Shown piece after piece: positions 51,901-64,000 of a DNA stretch of 64,000 nucleotides. Location: NCBI GenBank assembly GCA_029959085.1, contig JARWIR010000092.1, forward strand, positions 1,736,001-1,800,000. Reading direction: 5' to 3'. The notes beneath the pieces are model-generated. The model did no database searches and was not told the origin of the DNA. It was given only the letters and a program-made list of their open reading frames with translations. The stretch is from Nemophila menziesii (taxonomy: Eukaryota; Streptophyta; Magnoliopsida; Boraginales; Hydrophyllaceae). Made by a program: the position numbers and the translations under genes. Position 1 is the first letter of the stretch; every line of letters begins with the position of its first letter.

Positions 51901-52017
51901 ACTCAAATCTTGACTGACAAAGGGACTCTTCTTTTGTATAACCTATTTTTTCTAAGGATTTTAATCTCATCTCGTGTCATCAGACAAAGAAGTTCACTTT
52001 TTCTAGATCTAGGGCAA
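48411..52017. repeat. Array 2, unit 8 (type Y of the dimer)
   Basis: 3607 bp. Markers shared with unit 10: tattagagaaag near 49026, ttcataattaaaa, gataatctcatac, ttgatagaatag and ttttactggttt. It has the 98-bp deletion joined at ttttaactcataaaa (51800-51813), with aact as the repeated breakpoint sequence. Confidence 0.94.
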
Positions 52018-52586
52018 CTATCACTATCGGAAAAATAATCAAAATCAATATTTTCCCCATCAGACTCATAATGACTCGGATCTGAAATAGAATATGTTTG
52101 TTAATGTTATGGAGAGCTTTTAAGGGTTGTAAGTGAGAAGAGTTTCTATTATCACATCATCACTTGCTTCTTCACCATTATCTTTAATTGCTTTAGTGAC
52201 TAGCTCCTCAGGAAACCTCATTGCCACGAAATGCTTGATTAGCATGTAGTTAGAAGCAGCTGTTGATGCGCTTGCCTCTCCATTAAGAATTTTAGGCTTT
52301 TGTTCAGGAGGAGATGAACGTAGATGCATATAAAGAGGCATGGCCTTTATTTCTAAGTCATCTTTAAAGTCTCAATTTATATTTTCATTCCCTGTTTTGT
52401 TTCAGGTTCTTTGATAGCTGGCCGTGGTGGAGAAGTTGAACCTAGTATTTTCAGTTCATCTTATGTATTGCAATAGAGATTATCACAATCTTCTCCAAAT
52501 AAAATCCCGTCCATTAGGGATAAAGTCTTCGTAATGCCAAGCAAGAACCTGAGCTGGCTAAACACTAGCTTCTTCTCCACGTACAT
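51967..52586 (-). pseudogene. DRM-like 5' fragment, copy 9
   Basis: A private nonsense change turns the Glu of the TEDEL stretch into TAA (52463-52461), which closes the start exon. The UBA piece 52341-52120 is open. Near 51974 the acidic tail has a 2-bp insertion (ctcgtgtcatc) shared with copies 10 and 11, which shifts its last codons. Confidence 0.55.
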
Positions 52587-55500
52587 CTCAAGCTAGCTAT
52601 TTCTATTATGAACAATGTAGTCCTACATATATATGAGAGGAAGATGAGAATCTCTCTTCTCACCGAGTCCTCTCTCTTTTATAATTGAAAACAGAGAGTT
52701 TCTCATTATCATGATATATATGATTTATTAAATGGAAGTTTCTAAATTTAAAAAAATCTTCATGTGATTTTTTACAATGTTAAAACTTAGAAGACTTTTT
52801 AACCATTACTCAATAGTTCATCACAAGTTTTCATCTATGACACATAAATTAAGTCAAATAAGATTGATACAAATATATGAATAAAACTTATATACTCCAC
52901 ACAACTAAACTACCAATAAATTTTGAAAAGATAATTAAATAACATAAGTGGAAGCAATTTGTTTTTGCATATAATATCTATCACACAAAATAACAAAAGA
53001 TCAAGAAATACATACATGTAATTTGAAATAAAATGTCCATCGATCTGAGAGATAAAAGATAGTGAATTCATTTTTTCTTTATAATTAAAATTGAGAAATT
53101 CTTGACAACTGGAAGAAAGTAATCCTCAAGGAGGAAAAAGAATAAGTATATGAATCGATTAGAAGAGAATGAGATATCAAATAGTTATAAAATCGTGGCG
53201 GTGAAACTTCAGACCTTAATGGTGATTTTACATCTTCAGAATGGAAATTAACGAATTAGGGTTAATGTTTAATAATTTTTTTCTCTTTTTTTATCGGCAA
53301 ATCAATTTTTTATCAAATGAGGAACCAACAACCCATTATCTTTACAATCTTTCAGGCCCATTTAGAATTACTCTACTAGATGAGCCCAACAAGAAAAAAC
53401 ATTAAGTAAAAGACCAAAATTACATCTAATTGGACCTACCAACTATTACAAATAAAATTAATCAAGTCCATAGAGGTCTGATTTTTAAACTTTCTTTTCT
53501 ACAACCTTATAACTGTTTGAGATATAATATTTCCCCAAATTTTTCCTTCATTCAAACCTTGTCCTCCATGATTTCTACCCTTCTCTCACACCATATCAAA
53601 TATACAAGGAGTAAGAACTTACAATTATACTTTGTTCATCGGGATTTGAAGTATGATGGCAATCAAATCATTCAAATCAGCTAGTAGATCTATGATTTAG
53701 CGTTTTTCAAGTATTTTAACAGTAATCTCCTAAAGAAAAAGAAACTAATGAAAAATGATTAACTTCTTCAGAACATCTCATACATAACAAGTATATCAGA
53801 TTAATTTGCTAGGTGATCCTGGACATCTGACCATGTAATGAATGAGCAGCGTGGAACACAACACTTACTCCACTTCACACTCTCTTTATCTGCATTATAT
53901 CTTTTTAAGGGAGAAGCCCTTACTCTTTCTTTCACTCTATAGTTTCAAGTCATTTGTAGGAGGTAAATTTAAGTGTTCAAGCCGAGGAAGAATTTTACCT
54001 ATAATTGGAGGCAATCTCCATCTATCTCTCCCAAAGCATGAGCTAACAGTCATGTAATAGTTAATGTTTTGATTATCAAGCTCAATTTCTTATATTTATT
54101 GTATAATACTCCCATCCAATTACAGATTTGTGTACATTCAACATGATTCATACAATATAAACATATATAAATCTCCTTATGGTTGATGTTTTCATATTTA
54201 ATCTATCAGAGCAACTAAGTATTAATGAAACTCTAATGTTTTAACTATTTGATAAATTAGTATTTTTAAAAAAATAAACAATGTCATATATTTGTCACTT
54301 CACTATAAAGTATATACGTAATTAAATCAATTATTATTTTTTTACTAGTTTTTAAATAACTGATACAAAAAAAATCAAATAAGAATAAAATTAAACATAA
54401 ATAAAAATAATATTCAACATATTGTCTATTCTAAATTAATAGACATGTTAAAATTAATACATAATATATAATAACTCACAATTTAATATATTAGAATTAA
54501 AAAAAATTATATCATTTTATATTCTTTTTTAATTTTTTCTAATAGTTAATAATTACCAATGTAACACGGAATTTTTATTTTTATTAAAAAATATTCAATC
54601 AGATTTTCAAGTTATATTGGTACTTAAATCATATCCTCGTCAACTCCTCCTATCAAACCCTAAGCTCAATCACCTTTTACATGTATTTACTACACACATA
54701 GTATGACAACCTTAATAATTTTAAGAATAAATTTAGAACACTTGGGTCTTGATATTTATAAATCAACCTTTGTAGTATGAAAAACATGATGTGTTTCTAA
54801 ATTATGATATATCCTATATATTTAAGTTCTTATAAATAGTTAGGACCACATTCGGATCAATAGACACATATGACTCATATTGAGAATATCAATTGTATAA
54901 TTCTGTATAATATTATTAATAATACCAAAATTAAATAAACTTCAAACTACCCTCCAATGATAACGAGTGAATTCTTCACTGTTAGACGCTGTCTAACACA
55001 ATTTCATTCTATTAAATATATATTTTCAAAAACACATAAGAGAATCTCATATTTAATATTTTCTCTTGGGTTTAAAATCAAGTAACTTTTAAATTATTTG
55101 AGATACGTGATGAATTTCTATAATTAAAAATAATTCTATTTAGAAATAGAACAATTCATGAAAAATATATATCAATGTTTTTAGAAGATAATCTAATCAA
55201 TTACCATTCAAAACAATTCTTTTTTCTTTTAGTCATGATTTGTCTAAACAACTTCTTTCTTTGTAAAAGTATATTTTTCCAGGAGAGAGAGAGAGATGTC
55301 AAAATAGGTTATAATAATATATTCTTTTGACTAAATTAATAAATGTAATGACATGCATTAATGCATTTAGAGGTACACTAGCAACGGAGTGGATAAGCTT
55401 CATAGTCTCTTTTTAACTCATAAAAGGGATCAAATTTGTTCATCCCATTTGAATACAAATATAAACAAACTTTAGGTACACTGGTACAGGATACATAAAA

Positions 55501-55629
55501 TGAAATAATATGACTCAAATCTTGACTGACAAAGGGACTCTTCTTTTGTATAACCTATTTTTTCTAAGGATTTTAATCTCATCTCGTGTCATCAGCCAAA
55601 GAAGTTCACTTTTTCTAGATCTAGGCCAA
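52018..55629. repeat. Array 2, unit 9 (type X, right end type Y)
   Basis: 3612 bp. Type X markers extend to about 54915 (gtataatattattaat); from about 54955 it carries type Y markers (ccaatgataac, aaataattctattt, aaatatatatcaatg, ctaaacaactt, the 98-bp deletion). It is therefore a recombinant. Confidence 0.93.
54000..54006 (+). promoter_or_regulatory. Altered TATA box in unit 9
   Basis: This copy reads TATAATT where the others read TATAAAT, a private A-to-T change in an otherwise conserved element. If the element is a promoter, this unit is the natural mutant for comparison. Confidence 0.4.
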
Positions 55630-56197
55630 CTATCACTATCGGAAAAATAATCAAAATCAATATTTTCCCCATCAGACTCATAAAGACTCGGATCTGAAAT
55701 AGCATATGTTTGTTGATGTTAAGGAGAGCTTTTAAGGGTTGTAAGTGAGAAGAGTTTCTATTATCACATCATCACTTGCTTCTTCACCATTATCTTTAAT
55801 TGCTTTAGTGACTAGCTCCTCAGGAAACCTCATTGCCACGAAATGCTTGATTAGCATGTAGTTAGAAGCAGCTGTTGATGCGCTTGCCTCTCCATTAAGA
55901 ATTTTAGGCTTTTGTTCAGGAGGAGATGAACGTAGATGCATATAAAGAGGCATGGCCTTTATTTCTAAGTCATCTTTAAAGTCTCAATTTATATTTTCAT
56001 TCCTGTTTTGTTTCAGGTTCTTTGATAGCTGGCCGTGGTGGAGAAGTTGAACCTAGTATTTTCAGTTCATCTTCTGTATTGCAATACAGATTATCACAAT
56101 CTTCTCCAAATAAAATCCCGTCCATTAGGGATAAAGTCTTTGTAATGCCAAGCAAGAACCTGAGCTGGCTAAACACTAGCTTCTTCTCCACGTACAT
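55579..56197 (-). pseudogene. DRM-like 5' fragment, copy 10
   Basis: The start exon is open for 66 codons (56197-55997) but loses one C in the CCC run near 56001, changing its last codons. The UBA piece 55953-55732 is open. The acidic tail carries the 2-bp insertion. Confidence 0.55.
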
Positions 56198-59100
56198 CTC
56201 AAGCTAGCTATTTCTATTATGAACAATGTAGTCCTACATATATATTAGAGAAAGATGAGAATCTCTCTTCTCACCGAGTCCTCTTTCTTTTATAATTGAA
56301 AACAGAGAGTTTCTCATTATCATGATATATATGATTTATTACATGGTAGTTTCTAAATTTAAAAACATCTTCATGTGATTTTTTACAATGTTAAAACTTA
56401 GAAGACTTTTTAACCATTACTCAATAGTTCATCACAAGTTTTCATCTATGACACATAAATTAAGTCAAATAAGATTGATACAAATATATGAATAAAACTT
56501 ATATACTCCACACAACAAAACAACCAATAAATTTTGAAAAGATAATTAAATAACATAAGTGGAAGCAATTTGTTTTTGCATATAATATCTATCACACAAA
56601 ATAACAAAAGATCAAGAAATACATACATGTAATTTGAAATGAAATGTCCATCGATCTGAGAGATAAAAGATAGTGAATTCATTTTTTCTTCATAATTAAA
56701 ATTGAGAAATTCGTGACAACTGGAAGAAAGTAATCCTCAAGGAGGAAAAAGAATAAGTATATGAATCGATTAGAAGAGAATGAGATATCAAATAATTATA
56801 AAATTGTGGCGGCGAAACTTCAGACCTTAATGGTGATTTTACATCTTCAGAATTGAAATTAACGAATTAGGGTTAATGTTCAATAATTTTTTTCTCTTTT
56901 TTTATCAGCAAATCAAATTTTTATCAAATGAGGAACCAACAACCCATTATCTTTACAATCTTTCAGGCACAATTAGAACTACTCTACTAGATGAGCCCAA
57001 CGAGAAAAAACATTAAGTAAAAGACCAAAATTACATCTAATTGGACCTACCAACTATTACAAATAAAATTAATCAAGTCCATAGAAGTCTGATTTTTAAA
57101 CTTTCTTTTCTGCAACCTTATAACTGTTTGAGATATAATGTTTCCCCAAATTTTTCCTTCATTCAAACCTTGTCCTCCATGATTTCTGCCCTTCTCTCAC
57201 AACATATCAAATATACAAGGAGTAAGAACTTACAATTATACTTTGTTCATCGGGATTTGAAGTATGATGGCAATCAAATCATTCAAATCAGCTAGTAGAT
57301 CTATGATTTAGCGTTTTTCAAGTATTTTAACAGTAATCTCCTAAAGAAAAAGAAACTAATGAAAAATGATTAACTTCTTCAGATAATCTCATACATAACA
57401 AGTATATCAGATTAATTTACTAGGTGATCCTGGACATCTAACCATGTAATGAAGGAGCAGCGTGGAAAACAACACTTACTCCCCTTCACACTCTCTTTAT
57501 CTGCATTATGTCTTTTTAAGGGAGAAGCCCTTACTCTTTCTTTCAGTCCATAGTTTCAAGTCATTTGTAGGAGGTAAATTTAAGTGTTCAAGCCGAGGAA
57601 AAATTTTACCTATAAATGGAGGCAATCTCCATCTATCTCTCCCAAAGCATGAGCTAACAGTCATGTAATAGTTAATGTTTTGATTATCAAGCTCAATTTC
57701 TTATATTTCTTGTATAATACTCCCATCCAATTACAGATTTGTGTACATTCAACATGATTCATACAATATAAACATATATAAATCTCCTTATGGTTGATGT
57801 TTTCATATTTAATCTATCAGAGCAACTAAGTATTAATGAAACTCTAATGTTTTAACTATTTGATAGAATAGTATTTTTAAAAAAATAAACAATGTCATAT
57901 ATTTGTCACTTCACTATAAAGTATATACGTAATTAAATCAATTATTATTTTTTACTGGTTTTTAAATAACTGATACAAAAAAAATCAAATAAGAATAAAA
58001 TCAAACATAAATAAATATAATATTCAACATATTGTCTATTCAAAATTAATAGACATGTTAAAATCAATACATAATATATAATAACTCACAATTTAATATA
58101 TTAGAATTAAAAAAAATTATATCATTTTATATTCTTTTTTAATTTTTTCTAATAGTTAATAATTACCAATGTAACACGGAATTTTTATTTTATTAAAATA
58201 TATTCAATCAGATTTTCATGTTATATTGGTACTTAAATCATATCCTCGTCAACTCCTCCTATCAAACCCTAAGCTTAATCACCTTTTACATGTATTTACT
58301 ACACACATAGTATGACAACCTTAATAATTTTAAGAATAAATTTAGAACACTTGGGTCTTGATATTTATAAATCAACCTTTGTAGTATGAAAAACATGATG
58401 TGTTTCTAAATTATGATATATCCTATATATTTAAGTGCTTATAAATAGTTAGGACCACATTCGGATCAATAGACACATATGACTCATATTGAGAATATCA
58501 ATTGTATAATTCTGTATAACATTATTAATAATACCAAAATTAAATAAACTTCAAACTACCCTCCAATGATAACAAGTGAATTCTTCACTGTTAGACGCTG
58601 TCTAACACAATTTCATTCTATTAAATATATATTTTCAAAAACACATAAGAGAATCTCATATTTAATATTTTCTCTTGGGTTTAAAATCAAGTAACTTTTA
58701 AATTATTTGAGATACGTGATGAATTTCTATAATTAAAAATAATTCTATTTAGAAATAGAACAATTCATGAAAAATATATATCAATGTTTTTAGAAGATAA
58801 TCTAATCAATTACCATTCAAAACAATTCTTTTTTCTTTTAGTCATGATTTGTCTAAACAACTTCTTTCTTTGTAAAAGTATATTTTTCCAGGAGAGAGAG
58901 AGATGTCAAAATAGGTTACAATAATATATTCTTTTGACTAAATTAATAAATGTAATGACATGCATTAATGCATTTAGAAGTACACTAGCAACGGAGTGGA
59001 TAAGCTTCATAGTCTCTTTTTAACTCATAAAAGGGATCAAATTTGTTCATCCCATTTGAATACAAATATAAACAAACTTTAGGTACACTGGTACAGGATA

Positions 59101-59236
59101 CATAAAATGAAATAATATGACTCAAATCTTGACTGACAAAGGGACTCTTCTTTTGTATAACCTATTTTTTCTAAGGATTTTAATCTCATCTCGTGTCATC
59201 AGACAAAGAAGTTCACTTTTTCTAGATCTAGGCCAA
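55630..59236. repeat. Array 2, unit 10 (type Y of the dimer)
   Basis: 3607 bp, the same length as unit 8, sharing its markers and the 98-bp deletion. It shares gacgctgtc with unit 9 near 58596. Confidence 0.94.
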
Positions 59237-59805
59237 CTATCACTATCGGAAAAATAATCAAAATCAATATTTTCCCCATCAGACTCATAAAGACTCGGAT
59301 CTGAAATAGCATATGTTTGTTGATGTTAAGGAGAGCTTTTAAGGGTTGTAAGTGAGAAGAGTTTCTATTATCACATCATCACTTGCTTCTTCACCATTAT
59401 CTTTAATTGCTTTAGTGACTAGCTCCTTAGGAAACCTCATTGCCACGAAATGCTTGATTAGCATGTAGTTAGACGCAGTTGTTGATGCGCTTGCCTCTCT
59501 ATTAAGAATTTTAGGCTTTTGTTCAGGAGGAGATGAACGTAGATGCATATAAAGAGGCATGGCCTTTATTTCTAAGTCATCTTTAAAGTCTCAATTCATA
59601 TTTTCATTCGCTGTTTTGTTTCAGGTTCTTTGATAGCTGGCCGTGGTGGAGAAGTTGAACCTAGTATTTTCAGTTCATCTTCGGTATTGCAATAGAGATT
59701 ATCACAATCTTCTCCAAATAAAATCCCGTCCATTAGGGATAAAGTATTTGTAATGCCAAGCAAGAACCTGAGCTGGCTAAACACTAGCTTCTTCTCCACG
59801 TACAT
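59186..59805 (-). pseudogene. DRM-like 5' fragment, copy 11
   Basis: Start exon 59805-59596 is open and reads ITNTLS and KQRMKI as in copies 1 and 12. UBA piece 59560-59339 has PKELV (Lys for Glu), also as in copies 1 and 12, but keeps the array-2 style early stop and the 2-bp insertion in its acidic tail. It is therefore intermediate between the two copy types. Confidence 0.55.
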
Positions 59806-62800
59806 CTCAAGCTAGCTATTGCTATTATGAACAATGTAGTCCTACATATATATGAGAGAAAGATGAGAGTTTCTCTTTTCACCGAGTCCTCTCTCTTTTA
59901 TAATTGAAAACAGAGAGTTTCTCATTATCATGATATATATGATTTATTACATGGTAGTTTCTAAATTTAAAAACATCTTCATGTGATTTTTTACAATGTT
60001 AAAACTTAGAAGACTTTTTAACCATTACTCAATAGTTCATCACAAGTTTTCATCTATGACACATAAATTAAGTCAAATAAGATTGATACAAATATATGAA
60101 TAAAACTTATATACTCCACACAACAAAACTACCAATAAATTTTGAAAAGATAATTAAATAACATAAGTGGAAGCAATTTGTTTTTGAATATAATATCTAT
60201 CACACAAAATAACAAAAAATCAAGAAATACATACATGTAATTTGAAATGAAATGTCCATCAATCTGAGAGATAAAAGATAGTGAATTCATTTTTTCTTTA
60301 TAATTAAAATTGAGAAATTCGTGAAAACTGGAAGAAAGTAATCCTCAAGGAGGAGAAAGAATAAGTATATGAATCGATTAGAAGAGAATGAGATATCAAA
60401 TAGTTATAAAATCGTGGCGGCGAAACTTCAGACCTTAATGGTGATTTTACATCTTCAGAATTGAAATTAACGAATTAGGGTTAATGTTCAATAATTTTTT
60501 TCTCTTTTTTTATCAGCAAATCAAATTTTTATCAAATGAGGAACCAACAACCCATTATCTTTACAATCTTTCAGGCCCAATTAGAACTACTCTACTAGAT
60601 GAGCCCAACGAGAAAAAACATTAAGTAAAAGACCAAAATTACATCTAATTGGACCTACCAACTATTACAAATAAAATTAATCAAGTCCATAGAAGTCTGA
60701 TTTTTAAACTTTCTTTTCTGCAACCTTATAACTGTTTGAGATATAATGTTTCCCCAAATTTTTCCTTCATTCAAACCTTGTCCTCCATGATTTCTGCCCT
60801 TCTCTCACACCATATCAAATATACAAGGAGTAAGAACTTACAATTATACTTTGTTCATCGGGATTTGAAGTATGATGGCAATCAAATCATTCAAATCAGC
60901 TAGTAGATCTATGATTTAGCGTTTTTCAAGTATTCTAACAGTAATCTCCTAAAGAAAAAGAAACTAATGAAAAATGATTAACTTCTTCAGAACATCTCAT
61001 ACATAACAAGTATATCAGATTAATTTGCTAGGTGATCATGGACATCTAACCATGTAATGAAGGAGCAGCGTGGAACACAACACTTACTCCACTTCACACT
61101 CTCTTTATCTGCATTATGTCTTTTTAAGGGATAAGCCCTTACTCTTTCTTTCACTCCATAGTTTCAAGTCATTTGTAGGAGGTAAATTTAAGTGTTCAAG
61201 CCGAGGAAGAATTTTACCTATAAATGGAGGCAATCTCCATCTATCTCTCCCAAAGCATGAGCTAACAGTCATGTAATAGTTAATGTACTGATTATCAAGC
61301 TCAATTTCTTATATTTCTTGTATTATACTCCCATCCAATTACAGATTTGTGTACATTAAACATGATTCATACAATATAAACATGTATAAATCTCCTTATG
61401 GTTGATGTTTTCATATTTAATCTATCAGAGCAACTAAGTATTAATGAAACTCTAATGTTTTAACTATATTATAAATTAGTATTTTTAATAAAATAAACAA
61501 TGTCATATATTTGTCACTTCACTGTAAAGTATATACGTAATTAAATAAATCATTATTTTTTACTAGTTTTTAAATAACTGATACAAAAAAAATCAAATAA
61601 GAAAAAAATCAAACATAAATAAAAAAATATTCAACATATTGTCTATTCTAAATTAATAGACATGTTAAAATCAATACATAATATATAATAACTCACGATT
61701 TAATATATTAGAATTAAAAAAAATTATATCATTTTATATTCTTTTTTAATTTTTTCTAATAGTTAATACTTACCAATGTAAAACGGAATTTTTATTTTAT
61801 TAAAATATATTCAATCAGATTTTCAAGTTATATTGGTACTTAAATCATATCCTCGTCAACTCCTCCTATCAAACCCTAATCTCAATCACCTTTTACATGT
61901 ATTTACTACACACATAGTATGTCAACCTTAATAATTTTAAGAATAAATTTAGAACACTTGGGTCTTGATATTTATAAATCAACCTTTGTAGTATGAAAAA
62001 CATGATGTATTTCTAAATTATGATATATCCTATATATTTAAGTGCTTATAAATAGTTAGGACCACATTCGGATCAATAGACACATATGACTCATATTGAG
62101 AATATCAATTGTATAATTCTGTATAACATTATTAATAATACCAAAATTAAATAAACTTCAAACTACCCTCCAACGATAACAAGTGAATTCTTCACTGTTA
62201 GACACTGTCTAACACAATTTCATTCTATTAGATATATATTTTCAAAAACACATAAGAGAATCTCATATTTAATATTTTCTCTTGGGTTTAAAATCAAGTA
62301 ACTTTTAAATTATTTGAGATACGTGATGAATTTCTATAATTAAAAATAAATTCTATTTAGAAATAGAACAATTCATGGAAAATATTTATCAATGTTTTTA
62401 GAAGATAATCTAATCAATTACCATTCAAAACAATTCTTTTTTCTTTTAGTCATGATTTGTCTAAAGAACTTCTTTCTTTGTAAAAGTATATTTTTCCAGG
62501 AGAGAGAGATGTCAAAATAGGTTATAATAATATATTCTTTTGACTAAATTAATAAATGTAATGACATGCATTAATGCATTTAGAAGTACACTAGCAACGG
62601 AGTGGATAAGCTTCATAGTCTCTTTTTAACTAATAAGGTAATACTCACAATGAATTGATACATTCAAATCAATTGTAATATAAAAAAAAATCATAATTAC
62701 GAATATAAAACAAAAAAAATGAGGCACCTCATAAAAGGTATCAAATTTGTTCATCCCATTTGAATACAAATATAAATAAACTTTAGGTACACTAGTACAT

Positions 62801-62938
62801 GATACATATAATGAAATAATATGACTCAAATCTTGACTGACAAAGGGACTCTTCTTTTGTATAACCTATTTTTTCTAAGGATTTTAATCTCATCTCGTCA
62901 TCAGACAAAGAAGTTCACTTTTTCTAGATCTAGGCCAA
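59237..62938. repeat. Array 2, unit 11
   Basis: 3702 bp, retaining the 98-bp segment. Its right part resembles unit 4 after 12721 and unit 12. It has private changes such as tatattataaattag and tttaataaaataaac near 61465-61490. Confidence 0.94.
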
Positions 62939-63507
62939 CTATCACTATCTGAAAAATAATCAAAATCAATATTTTCCCCATCAGACTCAGAAAGACTCGG
63001 ATCTGAAATAGCACATGTTTGATGATGTTAAGGAGAGCTTTTTAGGGTTGTAAGTGAGAAGAGTTCCTATTATCACATCATCACTTGCTTCTTCACCATT
63101 ATCTTTAATTGCTTTAGTGACTAGCTCCTTAGGAAACCTCATTGCCACGAAATGCTTGATTAGCATGTAGTTAGACGCAGCTGTTGATGCGCTTGCCTCT
63201 CCATTAAGAATTTTAGGCTTTTGTTCAGGAGGAGATGAACGTAGATGCATATAAAGAGGCATGGCCTTTATTTCTAAGTCATCTTTAAAGTCTCAATTCA
63301 TATTTTCATTCGCTGTTTTGTTTCAGGTTCTTTGATAGCTGGCCGTGGTGGAGAAGTTGAACCTAGTATTTTTAGTTCATCTTCTGTATTGCAATAGAGA
63401 TTATCACAATCTTCTCCAAATAAAATCCCGTCCATTAGGGATAAAGTATTTGTAATGCCAAGCAAGAACCTGAGCTGGCTAAACACTAGCTTCTTCTCCA
63501 CGTACAT
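62890..63507 (-). pseudogene. DRM-like 5' fragment, copy 12
   Basis: Start exon 63507-63298 is open. The UBA piece 63262-62987 is full length (91 codons) and shares PKELV and IIGTLL with copy 1, but without the 54-bp deletion of copy 1. This makes it the best template for what copy 1 looked like before that deletion. Confidence 0.55.
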
Positions 63508-64000
63508 CTCAAGCTAGCTATTGCTATTATGAACAATGTAGTCCTACATATATATGAGAGAAAGATGAGAGTTTCTCTTTTCACCGAGTCCTCTCTCTTT
63601 TATAATTGAAAACAGAGAGTTTCTCATTATCATGATATATATGATTTATTACATGGTAGTTTCTAAATTTAAAAACATCTTCATGTGATTTTTTACAATG
63701 TTAAAACTTAGAAGACTTTTTAACCATTACTCAATAGTTCATCACAAGTTTTCATCTATGACACATAAATTAAGTCAAATAAGATTGATACAAATATATG
63801 AATAAAACTTATATACTCCACACAACAAAACTACCAATAAATTTTGAAAAGATAATTAAATAACATAAGTGGAAGCAATTTGTTTTTGCATATAATATCT
63901 ATCACACAAAATAACAAAAGATCAAGAAATACATACATGTAATTTGAAATGAAATGTCCATCGATCTGAGAGATAAAAGATAGTGAATTCATTTTTTCTT
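62939..64000. repeat. Array 2, unit 12, cut by window end
   Basis: The first 1062 bp of a unit. The array continues beyond the window. This segment is very close to the first 1 kb of unit 1 at the opposite end of the window. Confidence 0.94.

Noticed and set aside
1..64000. CRISPR array, bacterial operon or phage interpretation of the repeats
   Set aside because: Repeat units of 3.7 kb with splice signals, plant copia remnants and no bacterial genes or ribosome-binding sites rule this out.

Overview
The window looks like AT-rich nuclear DNA of a flowering plant, probably a eudicot; family not determined, Solanaceae only a guess. Evidence: Tnt1/RE1-type Ty1/copia pol remnants, plant-style TATA, telo-box and site II promoter elements, GT-AG splice signals, and a UBA-domain fragment most like the N-terminus of the plant de novo DNA methyltransferase DRM. 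I found no intact gene, tRNA, rRNA or CRISPR array. The sequence is almost entirely repeats and gene debris.

Layout. (1) 1-14323: tandem array 1, four copies of a unit of about 3.70 kb; the fourth is cut at 14323. (2) 14324-25493: a degenerate minus-strand copia element (about 14457-18050), AT-rich DNA, and a diverged piece of the 3.7-kb unit (20521-21462 and 24351-24840) split by a 2.9-kb insert. The insert holds a 30-bp minisatellite and exon-like remnants of unknown genes; another remnant and an (AT)32 tract follow. (3) 25494-26692: AT-rich, nothing recognised. (4) 26693-28718: a second diverged piece of the unit. (5) 28719-38796: a direct second copy of 15344-25493, truncated inside the copia RT. 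(6) 38793-64000: tandem array 2, one partial, six complete and one trailing partial unit, with a MULE-like MITE in one unit and a dimeric higher-order pattern in units 7-10.

What a unit carries. On the minus strand: a promoter-like segment (two TGGGCY site II elements, a telo-box), a 5' leader with a plausible 29-nt exon between splice sites, then a broken 5' coding part: start exon, UBA exon and acidic stretch. On the plus strand: a TATAAATGG core promoter conserved in nearly every unit and in the diverged copy. It points toward the next unit's DRM-like fragment in antisense. Eleven copies of the DRM-like 5' fragment lie in the window. All have Arg in place of the conserved Gly of the UBA MGF loop, so this change preceded amplification. 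Some copies have private stops or frameshifts.

The most interesting point is an amplified promoter-plus-5' fragment of a probable RNA-directed DNA methylation enzyme, arranged so that sense and antisense transcripts could both arise. The DRM assignment and any regulatory role are inferences from reading the sequence; the repeat structure, TSD and junctions are seen directly.
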